Assembly (NCBI GenBank): GCA_028818705.1
Contig: JAPPNJ010000029.1
Coordinates: 1 to 64,000, forward strand
Direction of reading: 5' to 3'
Length of the DNA stretch: 64,000 nucleotides
Origin: Candidatus Poribacteria bacterium
GTDB lineage: Bacteria > Poribacteria > WGA-4E > WGA-3G
Each line of letters begins with the position of its first letter. The stretch's first letter is position 1. Below the pieces are notes generated by a model. The model was not told the DNA's origin. It saw nothing but the letters and a program-made list of their open reading frames with translations, and searched no databases. Of the stretch, positions 30,260 to 40,662 are shown piece by piece. The translations under genes were made by a program, and so were the position numbers.

Positions 30260-32353
30260 ATGCGGAACCTTATCCTCGCCCTTCTGTTGGTACCGATCCT
30301 GTTTCTGTCAAGTGGCTACACCCAAGATTATGCTCAGATAGGCTTGCCGGGAGGCGCGAAGCACCGCATTGGGAAAGGGTATATAACCGATATTAAGTTT
30401 TCACCTAATGGAGACTTAATTGCTGTTGCGAGCTCTATCGGTGTGTGGCTCTATAATAGGCACACCGGCGCAGAGGTTGCCCTACTTACGGGGCATACGG
30501 CGTCAGTCTTGAGTGTGGCATTTTCACCAGATGGTCGGACCCTCGCCAGTGGCAGTTCGGATACTACAATCCGTCTGTGGGATGTAAAAACTGGACAACA
30601 TAAAATTTCCCTCACACAGCATACATACAGCATCTGGGCTGTGGCATTCTCGCCGGATGGGCGAACCCTTGCCAGTAGCAGCCGTGGCTCCATTCGTTTA
30701 TGGGACATGGAAACCGGTCAGCACATGGCACGTCTAAAAGCACATACGGGTCGGGCTAAGGCTATAGCGTTCTCTCCAGATGGCAGCATCCTTGCCAATG
30801 GCGGGCAGGAGTTACCACTTACAAGCAACAATCATTTCATACAGCTGTGGGATGTCGCCACCAGCCAACACCTCGCGACGCTTGAAGGGCATACGTCTGA
30901 GATTGAAGCCGTAGCGTTTTCTCCTGATGGCAAAACGCTTGTCAGTGCGAGTTGGGACAGTACAATTCGCTTGTGGGATGCAAATACTGGGAGTCAGTTA
31001 TCAACTTTCATGGAGGGTTCGGAGTGGCTCACAGCAGTGGCGTTTTCCTCAAATGGCAAAAACCTCATCAGTGGCAGACGACGCGGCGCAATCCAATTGT
31101 GGGACGCGGACACTGGACAACATATCAGGACCCTAAGTACCCATACGCAAGAAGTCACTGATGTTACGTTTTCCGCCGATGGTACATCTTTTATCAGTGC
31201 CAGTCTTGATGGAACGATTGGCTTTTGGAACACAGGTGCTGAAGAAGTCGAAAAAATCACACTAAAAGGGCATGCGGCTGGGATTACTGCCATGGCACTC
31301 TCCCCGAACGGCGGTGTTCTTGTGAGTGGGAGTTGGGATCCCCCGATTCTCTTGTGGCGTACAGATACCGCACAACTACAGGGAACGCTAAAAGGACATA
31401 CAAACGGAGTTAATGCGTTAGCATTCTCCCCGGATGGGAAGATTCTCGCCAGTGTGAGTGATGATAAGACAATCCGGTTGTGGGATATGTATACCGAGCA
31501 ATTGCCACTCATTGTTGATTCGCAACCGCGAGCAATTCTCGCAGAGCAGGCGAACGGATTTGGTGCAGTTGCGTTTTCTCCCGATGGGACAATCCTTGCC
31601 AATAGTGGGAAGGACAGGATTCAATTGTGGAATGTCCGTACTGGGCAACAACAGGCAATACTTGAGACACACACAGAAACTGCCGGTTCTCTTGCATTCT
31701 CCCCAGATGGTAAAACCCTCGCCGGTGGTGGTCGGGACGGGGCGATTCGATTGTGGGATCCAGAAACCGGAGAACTGAAGACCACGCTTGGGGATATCCG
31801 TCGTTTTTGGCGAACGGGGACAGTTGTAACGTTCTCTCCGGATGGAAACGTTCTCGCCAGTGCTGGGTATCAGGGAATTCGGTTATGGGATCCAAATACC
31901 GGTGCTCATCTTTTCACCCTCGATGGTGGACATACGGATGATGTCTATTCCCTGGCGTTTTCGCCGGACGGTAAAACGCTTGCCAGTGGTGGTAATGACA
32001 ATACAGTTATCCTGTGGGGTGTCGCCACCGGTCGCTACCAGAGCGCCCTTGAAGGACATACGCGCGGCATCAGTGCTTTGGCGTTCTCTCCAGATGGCGG
32101 GACACTTATAAGCGGGAGCTGGGATGGCACGATTCTCCTCTGGGAGGTCACGTCTTCCGAGAGCGATTCGTCGTTGATACAGGTCTCGCAGACCCTATGG
32201 GATGTTAATAGCGATGGGGTCGTTAATGTCCAAGACTTGACACTCGTTGCCTCTGGTTTTGGACAGGATTCACCTGACATCAACGGTGATGGTGTCGTCA
32301 ACATCCTTGATCTGACGCTTGTGGCGGGTCATCTTTCTGAGGAGGTAGAGTAG
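30260..32353 (+). CDS. Secreted WD40-repeat protein with C-terminal dockerin-like module
   Basis: Signal peptide, many WD40 blades; DVNSDGVVNVQDLTLVASGFGQDSPDINGDGVVNILDLTLVAGHL. Confidence 0.95.
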   Translation: MRNLILALLLVPILFLSSGYTQDYAQIGLPGGAKHRIGKGYITDIKFSPNGDLIAVASSIGVWLYNRHTGAEVALLTGHTASVLSVAFSPDGRTLASGSSDTTIRLWDVKTGQHKISLTQHTYSIWAVAFSPDGRTLASSSRGSIRLWDMETGQHMARLKAHTGRAKAIAFSPDGSILANGGQELPLTSNNHFIQLWDVATSQHLATLEGHTSEIEAVAFSPDGKTLVSASWDSTIRLWDANTGSQLSTFMEGSEWLTAVAFSSNGKNLISGRRRGAIQLWDADTGQHIRTLSTHTQEVTDVTFSADGTSFISASLDGTIGFWNTGAEEVEKITLKGHAAGITAMALSPNGGVLVSGSWDPPILLWRTDTAQLQGTLKGHTNGVNALAFSPDGKILASVSDDKTIRLWDMYTEQLPLIVDSQPRAILAEQANGFGAVAFSPDGTILANSGKDRIQLWNVRTGQQQAILETHTETAGSLAFSPDGKTLAGGGRDGAIRLWDPETGELKTTLGDIRRFWRTGTVVTFSPDGNVLASAGYQGIRLWDPNTGAHLFTLDGGHTDDVYSLAFSPDGKTLASGGNDNTVILWGVATGRYQSALEGHTRGISALAFSPDGGTLISGSWDGTILLWEVTSSESDSSLIQVSQTLWDVNSDGVVNVQDLTLVASGFGQDSPDINGDGVVNILDLTLVAGHLSEEVE

Positions 32354-32354
32354 A

Positions 32355-34439
32355 ATGCAAAAGATACGAGTTCTCTTTTTTAGCATTTTTCTGGTGTTTG
32401 CTTTTGTTCTGTTTTTACATGAAGGTTTCACCGAAGATTCCAGACGGTGGCATTTACCTGAAGGTGCCAGGGCACGCCTCGGTAAAGGTAGCCCGACTGA
32501 TGTCCAGTTTTCACCAGATGGCACCCAGATAGCAGTAGCGAGTACCATAGGTATCTGGCTCTATGATGCACAAACGGACCAAGAAACGAATTTACTCACG
32601 GATCATAGGCGTGGCATCCGGTCGTGTGCGTATTCACCCGATGGGACGGTACTTGCTGGTGGTGGAACGGACGGGACTGTTCTTTTATGGGATGTGAACA
32701 CCGGGCAGTTGGTCACTACGCTTAAAGGACATGAACGCTGGGTCATAACGCTGGCGTTTTCTCCGGACGGTAAAACACTTGCGAGTGGCGCGGATTATGA
32801 GGACATCGTTCAGTTGTGGGATGTCGCTACTGCCCAACATCGTGCGACCTTTACGGGACATACGGAAGGTATCAGGACTGTGGTGTTTTCACCCGATGGT
32901 AGGACGCTTGCGAGTGGGAGTCGAGATGGCACGATTCGATTATGGGATGTCGTTACTGGTGAACACAATGTTATTCTCGTGGGATCTCAAGTCTTGACTG
33001 TGGCGTTTTCGCCGGATGGGAAAACGCTCGTTAACGGAGATAGGGGCAATAGAATTCAGTTGTGGGATATGGACACGCGCCAGCCGCGCTGGAGTTTCAT
33101 TGAACCTACACAGATTGTTTCTGCTGTTGCGTTCTCACCGGATGGGACGCTTCTTGCCAGCGAGAGTGAAAATGACGCAATTCGCTTGTCGGATGCAGAC
33201 ACCGGTCAGCAAAGAGCAATCCTCACTGCACATACTCGACCGATCCGTTCCCTCGTGTTTTCACCGGATAGCAGAACATTGGTCAGTGTGAGTGAGGACG
33301 ACACGGTTCGATTGTGGGACGTTGGCATCCAACGAGGACCTATCACCGTTGATTCCCAACTGAAGGCTACTTTCCATGCCTATCCAACGTTCGTCACTGC
33401 CCTCGCCTTCTCTTCAGATGGTAGGACGCTTGTGAGTGGGAGCGAGGACGGTGTACTGCGTCTATGGAATACAGACACAGCAGAACAGCAAGGATCTGTC
33501 TTCGTAGATGATAAGCGTTGGGTTAGGGCAGCAGCATTTTTACCGGATGGCGGGACTTTTATTAGTGCGGGTTATGATGGAACCGTTCGCTTCTGGAATA
33601 CAACAGGCGAAAAACGACCTCCGCTTGCGCTGCAGGATTTGTTCACTGTGGGCACGGCATTTTCACCGGATGGTAGAATCCTCGCGAGTGAAAACGAACA
33701 TAGTACAATTTCTCTGTGGGATCTAACAACCGGAGAACACCGCGCAGCCCTTGAAGGTCATATACACTGGGTAAAGGTGTTGGCGTTCTCGCCAGATGGC
33801 AAGACACTCGCAAGTGGGGGCGGAGACAGTGCTATTCTCCTGTGGGATGTCAGTACAGGGCAGCACCGTGCGACGCTTGGCAAGCAAGATTCAACCCAAG
33901 GGCGTAGGGATGATGTTTATGCGTTGGCGTTCTCGTCGGATAATAAAACCTTGGCACGTGGTGGTGCTTATGGACCGATTCAACTGTGGGATGCGAACAC
34001 CCAACAACGACTTTCAACTCTCAGAGGACATACAGGCGAGGTTGATGCCTTAGCATTTTCGCCGGATGGCGGCACGCTTGCGAGTGGTAGTTGGGACGGC
34101 ACGATTCTATTGTGGGATGCAACCGCTTTCCTGACAGACGAGCCTCAGGATTCGCCTACGGCTATCCTCAAAGGGCATGCAGGAGATGTTATACACTTGG
34201 TTTTCTCACCGGATGGCGGCACGCTTGCGAGTGGTAGTTCAGATGGCACTATTCTACTGTGGGAGATTACATCCGTTTTGACACAAACCGCTTCGGATGT
34301 TAACGGGGACGGTATTGTAAATATCCTTGATCTGACCTTTGTTGCTTCAAGTTTTGGGGAGAATTCGCCGGATCTTAATGGTGATGGTGTTGTAAACATT
34401 TTGGATTTGGTACTCGTTGCGCAGTACATCACGGAATAG
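32355..34439 (+). CDS. Secreted WD40-repeat protein with C-terminal dockerin-like module
   Basis: Signal peptide, many WD40 blades; DVNGDGIVNILDLTFVASSFGENSPDLNGDGVVNILDLVLVAQYI. Confidence 0.95.
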   Translation: MQKIRVLFFSIFLVFAFVLFLHEGFTEDSRRWHLPEGARARLGKGSPTDVQFSPDGTQIAVASTIGIWLYDAQTDQETNLLTDHRRGIRSCAYSPDGTVLAGGGTDGTVLLWDVNTGQLVTTLKGHERWVITLAFSPDGKTLASGADYEDIVQLWDVATAQHRATFTGHTEGIRTVVFSPDGRTLASGSRDGTIRLWDVVTGEHNVILVGSQVLTVAFSPDGKTLVNGDRGNRIQLWDMDTRQPRWSFIEPTQIVSAVAFSPDGTLLASESENDAIRLSDADTGQQRAILTAHTRPIRSLVFSPDSRTLVSVSEDDTVRLWDVGIQRGPITVDSQLKATFHAYPTFVTALAFSSDGRTLVSGSEDGVLRLWNTDTAEQQGSVFVDDKRWVRAAAFLPDGGTFISAGYDGTVRFWNTTGEKRPPLALQDLFTVGTAFSPDGRILASENEHSTISLWDLTTGEHRAALEGHIHWVKVLAFSPDGKTLASGGGDSAILLWDVSTGQHRATLGKQDSTQGRRDDVYALAFSSDNKTLARGGAYGPIQLWDANTQQRLSTLRGHTGEVDALAFSPDGGTLASGSWDGTILLWDATAFLTDEPQDSPTAILKGHAGDVIHLVFSPDGGTLASGSSDGTILLWEITSVLTQTASDVNGDGIVNILDLTFVASSFGENSPDLNGDGVVNILDLVLVAQYITE

Positions 34440-34606
34440 AGTGATAGACTATCAGCGGTCAGCCACAAATCGCTCTGGCTGATGGCTGAAGGTGGAGCGT
34501 AGCGGAACGTCCTGATGACTGAAAGCCATTTTGCAACTTGACATGACCCCTATTTTGTGATAGAATAGCAGTGTTAAATTAAACGCGAAAAGAGAAGGAG
34601 AAATTG

Positions 34607-36475
34607 ATGAAATTGTCGAAGTCCGGCTTACAAATATGGACGTTTCTGCTCACATTGCTTATCCTCGTTTCGCCTGTGTTTGCCGAGGAACACGCAGCAG
34701 AAGAGATAACTTCCCCTGAAAAAAAATATGTGGAAGACGAGATTCTTCCAGCAAAGAAATACGTTGAATTCACGCTGAACGGTACATACGCTGATACCAA
34801 AGTCGCCAGTGCCTTTGGCACGTCCTCAACGAAGACACTGCGGGGACTCTTTAAGAAATTAGATGCACTCAAAACAGATGATAAGATCGCAGGGCTTATC
34901 TTCAAAATAGATAATGTTAGTATCGGGTGGGCAACACTCCAAGAAATTCGCAACAAACTTCGCGAGTTCCGGGAAGCAGGCAAAGAGACGGTCGGTTATC
35001 TGGAAGGCGGTGGGAATGACGAGTATTTGCTTGCCGCTGCGATGGACCGCGTCGTTTTAATGCCTGCTGGTGGTCTTAGTTTAACCGGGTTACGCGCCGA
35101 GGTCATGTTCTTTAAGGGGTTGTTGGATAAGTTAGATATCCAAGCGGATATGCTGGCGATGGGAAAATATAAATCGGGAGTCGAACCCTACATGCGCGAG
35201 GGCATGTCGGATGCTTTCCGTGAGTCGATGACGGCGGTACTTGATGATTTGTATACGCAGTTGCTGAGCCATGTCGCTGAAAGCCGAGAGGGTATGACTG
35301 TAACAGATGCGTCGGGTTTGATAGATCGCGGTCCATTCACAGCGGAGGAGGCGTTGCAGGCGGGATTGGTCGACGCCTTGCAGTATTACGACGAACTCGT
35401 AGCGGCACTGAAGGCAGCCTCCGAAGACGAAAATGTTAAAGTAGTCGAGCCGGACTTTGCGCGTAAACGCAAAGTGCCGAATATGAATAGTTTTGCTGGA
35501 CTCATGCAGCTGTTCAGCATGCTCAATCCACCTCAGCGCACACAGAGTGGTACAGTAAAGGATCGGATTGCGCTTATCTATGCCAATGGTCCCATCCTTC
35601 CTGATGTTGATGATTCGCTTTTTAGTGCAATGCAAGTAGTTACGCCGGATGCGTTAGCGAAAGCGTTCGGGAAAGTGCGTACCGACGATACCATTAAGGC
35701 AGTCGTGCTCCGCATAGATAGTCCAGGTGGCTCTGCGCTCGCTTCTGACCTGATTTGGCGGGAAGTAATGCTCACGCAACGCGAGAAACCGGTTGTTGTG
35801 TCGATGGGCGATGTCGCTGCATCGGGCGGTTACTATATCGCGATGGCGGCGGGGACGATCGTGGCGCACCCCAGCACACTGACAGGCTCAATTGGTGTTT
35901 TTGGTGGAAAACTGAACATGAAGGGGCTTTATAATAAGCTGGGTCTGACGAAGGAGATCATCACGCACGGGCAGAACGCTACCCTCTATTCGGATTATGG
36001 GAGCTTTACACCTACGGAGCGGGAACGCGTCGAGAAGATGATGAAAACGATCTATGGTGATTTTGTCCGTAAGGCGGCAGCAGGTAGAGGCAAATCCTTC
36101 GATGAAATTGATGAGATCGCACAGGGACGGGTCTGGACGGGTAAACAGGCGAAAGCACTCGGACTCGTTGATGAGCTCGGTGGGCTGGAGACTGCGCTAT
36201 CTATTGCCAAAGCGCAGGCGGGTTTTGCGGAGACGGACGAGGTTAAGCTTATCATATTGCCGAAACAGAAACCTTTTTTTGAGCAGCTTTTGGAGCGGAT
36301 GATCGAAGACGCGGAGGGTTCAGTCCAGCTTCCGCTACAATTGGCTGCCAATCATCCTGTGTTGTCGGTATTAGGGGCGCGGTGGGAGCACACTATCGTT
36401 TGGCTAAGCCTATTTGGTTTTGAAGATGGCATACGCGTTGTTACAATTTTACCTTACACTATTTTGATTCGATGA
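34607..36475 (+). CDS. sppA: Signal peptide peptidase SppA, long (67K) type
   Basis: Duplicated SppA domains; RIDSPGGSALASDLIWREV, GDVAASGGYYIAMAAGTIVAHPSTLTGSIGVF. Confidence 0.93.
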   Translation: MKLSKSGLQIWTFLLTLLILVSPVFAEEHAAEEITSPEKKYVEDEILPAKKYVEFTLNGTYADTKVASAFGTSSTKTLRGLFKKLDALKTDDKIAGLIFKIDNVSIGWATLQEIRNKLREFREAGKETVGYLEGGGNDEYLLAAAMDRVVLMPAGGLSLTGLRAEVMFFKGLLDKLDIQADMLAMGKYKSGVEPYMREGMSDAFRESMTAVLDDLYTQLLSHVAESREGMTVTDASGLIDRGPFTAEEALQAGLVDALQYYDELVAALKAASEDENVKVVEPDFARKRKVPNMNSFAGLMQLFSMLNPPQRTQSGTVKDRIALIYANGPILPDVDDSLFSAMQVVTPDALAKAFGKVRTDDTIKAVVLRIDSPGGSALASDLIWREVMLTQREKPVVVSMGDVAASGGYYIAMAAGTIVAHPSTLTGSIGVFGGKLNMKGLYNKLGLTKEIITHGQNATLYSDYGSFTPTERERVEKMMKTIYGDFVRKAAAGRGKSFDEIDEIAQGRVWTGKQAKALGLVDELGGLETALSIAKAQAGFAETDEVKLIILPKQKPFFEQLLERMIEDAEGSVQLPLQLAANHPVLSVLGARWEHTIVWLSLFGFEDGIRVVTILPYTILIR

Positions 36476-36478
36476 ACT

Positions 36479-37285
36479 ATGAATTCCAAGAATGATTTTC
36501 ACGTTGATTTGACAGAGGGGCAGATCGCCTTTTTCCGAGAAAACGGATACTTGAGCATCCCGCGCATCACGACAGATGAAGAGGTTGAGTGGCTCAAAGG
36601 CATTTACGACGAACTTTTCACAGCGCGGACTGGGGAAGCAGAAGGACGCTACTTTGATTTGGCGGGTCGGCGTGCACACAATGGACGTGAGACGTTGCCG
36701 CAGGTATTGGGTCCAGAGGCGCAATTTCCAGAGCTCCGTGAAACTGTTTATTTTCGAAACGCACACCGGCTTGCTGCGAATTTGCTCGGTGTGGAATCCG
36801 AAAAGGTCAGTGGTGGTGGGCACATGATTTTGAAGCCTGCCCATTACGGGAATGCAACGCCGTGGCATCAAGATGAGGCGTACTGGAATCCTGAGATTCT
36901 GCCGCATAGTTTGAGTGTTTGGCTTCCGCTGGATAGAGCGACAGTTGAGAGTGGGTGTCTCCAATTTATTCCGAAATCGCACAAAGGGAAGGTGCGTTGG
37001 CATCGCCATATCGACGACGACCCGCTCGTGCACGGATTGGTAACGGATGATGTTGACACATCAGAGGCGGTTGCGTGTCCGATACCCGCGGGTGGTGCGA
37101 CGTTCCATCATTGTCGGACTTTACACTATTCAGCGCCGAACACGACGGCAGCGGTGCGACGAGCATATATTCTCGTGCTCGGTGGCCCACCACGGAAGCC
37201 GGATAAACCTGCACATCGTCCGTGGCAAACTGAGGAGCAAGCGGCACTCGCGCAACTCAAATCATTAGCGGTGGACGGAACGTAG
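36479..37285 (+). CDS. Phytanoyl-CoA dioxygenase family protein
   Basis: FRENGYLSIPRI; ATPWHQDEAYW (HxD); HHCRTLHYSAPNTTAAVRRAYILV. Confidence 0.9.
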   Translation: MNSKNDFHVDLTEGQIAFFRENGYLSIPRITTDEEVEWLKGIYDELFTARTGEAEGRYFDLAGRRAHNGRETLPQVLGPEAQFPELRETVYFRNAHRLAANLLGVESEKVSGGGHMILKPAHYGNATPWHQDEAYWNPEILPHSLSVWLPLDRATVESGCLQFIPKSHKGKVRWHRHIDDDPLVHGLVTDDVDTSEAVACPIPAGGATFHHCRTLHYSAPNTTAAVRRAYILVLGGPPRKPDKPAHRPWQTEEQAALAQLKSLAVDGT

Positions 37286-37389
37286 TACATTGGTCAAAGA
37301 TGGTAGCCCAAGCAACGCGCCGGGCGGATATACGGAGAGGGTCGTTCTGGTAAAACCTGTCTGACCGAACCGCAAGGAAAGTTAAAAAT

Positions 37390-38427
37390 ATGAAAATCAT
37401 CTGTACCGGCATTAGTTGTTCGGGACGCAAAGAGTTAATGGCAGATTTCGCGGCGTTCTGTGCGCAAAAAGGAGTGAACATTGGTTTTTTCAATGTTGGT
37501 GATTATATGCGCCAAATTGGGGCGGAATCGAATGTTGATTTTACAGAAAAGGTGCTTGATTCAGATCCAGCGGTTTTATCGTTGGCGCGACGTACTGCTT
37601 TCTATGAAATCGCACAACTCGCTGCGGATTATAAACATGCCGTTATAGGATTACATGCCTGTTTTCGGTGGCGTGGTAGTCTTCTCGAAGGGTTTTCTTT
37701 CAAAGATATTGAAATTATCCAGCCCGACATTCTGATTAATGTCGTTGATAATATTGCCGATATATCGGAGCGAATGGAAGAGAATATGCAGTGGACAGGT
37801 ATGGGAAAAGCGACCCTCAATGTCTGGTTGGACGAAGAAGAGTTCTTGACGCGACAACTTGCGCAACTCATAGAGAAGCCGTACTACGCCGTAGCGAAAC
37901 AACATGATCTCGAAAATTTTTATGAACTGCTCTTTTCGCCGAGGAAACCGATATTTTATCTCAGTTATCCAATTACGCTCTTAAGAGACACCCCAGAAGA
38001 GATTGAGAAAATCCGTGAGATGGGTGAGAAGTTGAGCCGTTCGTTTATTGTTTTTGACCCGCTTTCTATTAAGGATATGGCACTCGTTACCCGCTCGAAG
38101 GTTGACGGTGCTGACCCGCTGAATCTGCCCCCAACTATGGGTGAGATGGATGTTGACGTGATCGAACAGATTAAAACGCGGACTATTTCGCGGGATTATC
38201 AGTTTATTCACCAGAGCGATTTTGTGGTTGTTATTTATCCTACGGATAAATTATCGCCGGGCGTGCTGAGTGAAATGAACTACGCTTCCCGTCATAATAA
38301 GCCGGTGTATGCGGTTTACGATGAGACGCGAAGTATCTTTTTTGAGAACTTGTGTGAACGGATCTTTGATACTTTTGAGGAACTTGAGGACTTTCTGTGT
38401 GAGACGTATAAGATAGATGAAGATTGA
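37390..38427 (+). CDS. P-loop kinase-like domain fused to a nucleoside 2-deoxyribosyltransferase-like domain
   Basis: KIICTGISCSGRKELMADFAAFCAQKG at N-terminus; IFYLSYPIT and FVVVIYPTDKLSPGVLSEMNYASRHNKPVYAVYDE at C-terminus. Confidence 0.6.
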   Translation: MKIICTGISCSGRKELMADFAAFCAQKGVNIGFFNVGDYMRQIGAESNVDFTEKVLDSDPAVLSLARRTAFYEIAQLAADYKHAVIGLHACFRWRGSLLEGFSFKDIEIIQPDILINVVDNIADISERMEENMQWTGMGKATLNVWLDEEEFLTRQLAQLIEKPYYAVAKQHDLENFYELLFSPRKPIFYLSYPITLLRDTPEEIEKIREMGEKLSRSFIVFDPLSIKDMALVTRSKVDGADPLNLPPTMGEMDVDVIEQIKTRTISRDYQFIHQSDFVVVIYPTDKLSPGVLSEMNYASRHNKPVYAVYDETRSIFFENLCERIFDTFEELEDFLCETYKIDED

Positions 38428-38451
38428 ATACTTCTGTTGGATTTACCCGCA

Positions 38452-38925
38452 ATGACAATCTATAAAATCTATCTTGATAGTTGTTGTGTAAGTCGTCCTT
38501 ATGACAATCAGACGCAAAATAGAATTAAGTCTGAAACTACAGCTATCATGCAGATTATCTCTCGTTTTTGGAACGGGGAATGGCAGTCGGTTACCAGCAC
38601 AGTTTTACAGTTTGAGATTAACCAAATTTCTGATTTAGCAAAACGTTCTTTCGTAAAGGGACTTTTCACTTCCATACCTCAAATTATTTTCGTTTCTGTT
38701 GGGGCGTCGGAGACCTTCAGAGGTAAGCAGCTTGAAGCATTGGGGTTTAAAGAGTACGATGCTTTGCATATCGCTTGTGCTGAAACCGGTAAAGCAGATG
38801 TGTTTCTCACTACAGACGATGCCGTAATTAGGAGGGCAAAACGTTTGGGATCTCAACTTCGCATCCGAGTCGAAAATCCAGATACATGGTTACAAGAGCA
38901 GACGAATAGTAAAGGAGGCAATTGA
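38452..38925 (+). CDS. PIN-domain protein (putative toxin)
   Basis: YLDSCCVSRPYD, TSTVLQFEI, EYDALHIACAETGKADVFLTTDD. ATG at 38452. Confidence 0.82.
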   Translation: MTIYKIYLDSCCVSRPYDNQTQNRIKSETTAIMQIISRFWNGEWQSVTSTVLQFEINQISDLAKRSFVKGLFTSIPQIIFVSVGASETFRGKQLEALGFKEYDALHIACAETGKADVFLTTDDAVIRRAKRLGSQLRIRVENPDTWLQEQTNSKGGN

Positions 38926-38926
38926 A

Positions 38927-39172
38927 ATGGATGCACTTACTATGACCGATGAGCAAATTTTAAAGCTCGGTTTTAAGGCGTTAGTTGACAAACTTGGGCC
39001 TGATGGAATGGTGCGTTTTATCCATCAGTTTCGGGCTGGTACAGGAGATTACACCGAAGAACGGCAGCAATGGGTAGGAAAGTCCGATGTTGAAACCCTT
39101 GCTAAACAGATACAACAGGCTGAAAACGATCCTGAGTCTATTGCCAAAGCTCTGAAAACTATAATACAATAG
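38927..39172 (+). CDS. Small protein, candidate antitoxin partner of the PIN gene
   Basis: 81 aa, starts 1 nt after the PIN stop region; no family assigned. Confidence 0.6.
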   Translation: MDALTMTDEQILKLGFKALVDKLGPDGMVRFIHQFRAGTGDYTEERQQWVGKSDVETLAKQIQQAENDPESIAKALKTIIQ

Positions 39173-39178
39173 CGCGAT

Positions 39179-40063
39179 ATGAAAATTGGTATCCTCTCTC
39201 GGGGACCTCAAAACCACTCCACACGAAGCCTCAGTGAGGCTGCTTTCAAGGCAGGACACACCGCCGAAGTTTTAGATCCTTTCGGTTTCTATCTCCATAT
39301 CGGTAATGATAACAGTCGCATTACATATCAGGGCAAACCGGCAGAGGATTTTGATGTTCTGATACCACGCCTCAGCCGGACAACGGTGCGATACGGCGAA
39401 GAGGTCGTGGCGCATTTTGAGTGGATCGGTACACCTGTCGTGAACCGGGCAAGATCAATCGTGGCGGCACGACACAAATTCCACTCTCTACGCATCCTCG
39501 CACAGCAGGGTTTGCCTATCCCACCGAGTCTCACCGTGGGTTCTGCCGCATTTTTAGAGGACACCGTAGCCGAAATGGGAGACTATCCGTTTATTTTAAA
39601 ACCGTTTCATGGGACCCACGGCACGGGCGTTATGTTATTAGATACGCCGACATCGCTGACTTCAGCGGTGGATGCGCTGTGTGATCTCCATGAAGATTAC
39701 GTGATTCAGCCTTTTATGGCAGAAGCAGGCGGTGTTGACATCCGTGTTCTCGTCGTAGGTGGTAAAGCGATTGCGGCGATGAAAAGAAGTGCTCCCGTTG
39801 GCGAATTCCGAGCAAATGTTCATAGGGGTGCTTCCGGGGAAGCGGTCTCGCTACCGGATGCATACACCGATGTTGCCATCAGAGCGGCAGCAGCACTTGA
39901 GTTGGAGATAGCAGGGGTTGATCTGCTTCAGACGAATGCGGGACCTGTTGTGTTGGAAGTCAATCCGTCACCAGGGTTCGAGGAATTGGAATCTGTTACA
40001 GGTATCAATATTGCGGGTGCGATTGTTGAATTTGTAACGGCTTTTGCGAGAGACCGCGCTTAG
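39179..40063 (+). CDS. RimK-like ATP-grasp ligase
   Basis: KIGILSRGPQNHSTRSLSEAA, PFILKPFHGTHGTGVMLLD, VVLEVNPSPGFEELE. Confidence 0.92.
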   Translation: MKIGILSRGPQNHSTRSLSEAAFKAGHTAEVLDPFGFYLHIGNDNSRITYQGKPAEDFDVLIPRLSRTTVRYGEEVVAHFEWIGTPVVNRARSIVAARHKFHSLRILAQQGLPIPPSLTVGSAAFLEDTVAEMGDYPFILKPFHGTHGTGVMLLDTPTSLTSAVDALCDLHEDYVIQPFMAEAGGVDIRVLVVGGKAIAAMKRSAPVGEFRANVHRGASGEAVSLPDAYTDVAIRAAAALELEIAGVDLLQTNAGPVVLEVNPSPGFEELESVTGINIAGAIVEFVTAFARDRA

Positions 40064-40177
40064 TGCTGTTCCATGTGACCAAGTTATCGGGTTCTGGCAA
40101 GCGTATTGTAGCACAACTGTATGAAGATTAATTTTTTAATTTGGTGATTTTCAAACGTGCGATAATGCACGTCGCAT

Positions 40178-40282
40178 GAATCAGAATCAACGGTATGAAT
40201 GCCGTGTGGCATTCACCGGGTATTCATGCCGTAAATCAACGGTATGAATGCCTTAATGGCATTCACCGGGCATGAACCGGGG
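40178..40282. repeat. Family 1 hairpins, one nested in the loop of another
   Basis: Outer arms ggtattcatgcc (40219-40230) and gggcatgaaccgg (40268-40280) enclose a complete aatcaacggtatgaatgcc...ggcattcaccggg unit. Confidence 0.8.
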
Positions 40283-40379
40283 CAAGTACGCCGCAAAATC
40301 GCACTACTACGAACCCGCCCGTTTGTAGTAGGGCAATTCATTGCCCGTCAATTACCAGTTTATTTTCTGAAACTTCATT

Positions 40380-40506
40380 TATAGTAGATTTTAGAATTAC
40401 GTAGACAGTTTCCGAGAGGGCGAAGCACCAAAGCCGAAATTATCCTTGCCTAACAGAGGCGATTAGGATTCCGTAATATGTCCACATATTTTTATAATTC
40501 ACCATA
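40380..40506. repeat. MITE-like repeat, third copy
   Basis: TATAGTAGATTTTAGAATTAC ... CATATTTTTATAATTCACCATA. Confidence 0.6.
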
Positions 40507-40662
40507 GTTTGTGGCGTGCGAAGTGTGCCTTAAAAGTATCGCAAACTAACAGTTTGCGGTACAAAGTCTCTTTATCAAACTCACGTTACTTTTTTCATTC
40601 TATGCAGCAAAAAGAAATCACTCTAACCTATACTGACCGTTACGAGACACGTGGCATAAACA

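Noticed and set aside
28937-34439. WD40 cluster as an NTPase-based defence or conflict system
   Set aside because: All three carry signal peptides and dockerin-like ends and have no NTPase or effector domain, which points to an extracellular role.
30451-34468. Numerous alternative-frame and antisense ORFs in the WD40 genes
   Set aside because: Produced by the repeated codon pattern of the WD40 blades.
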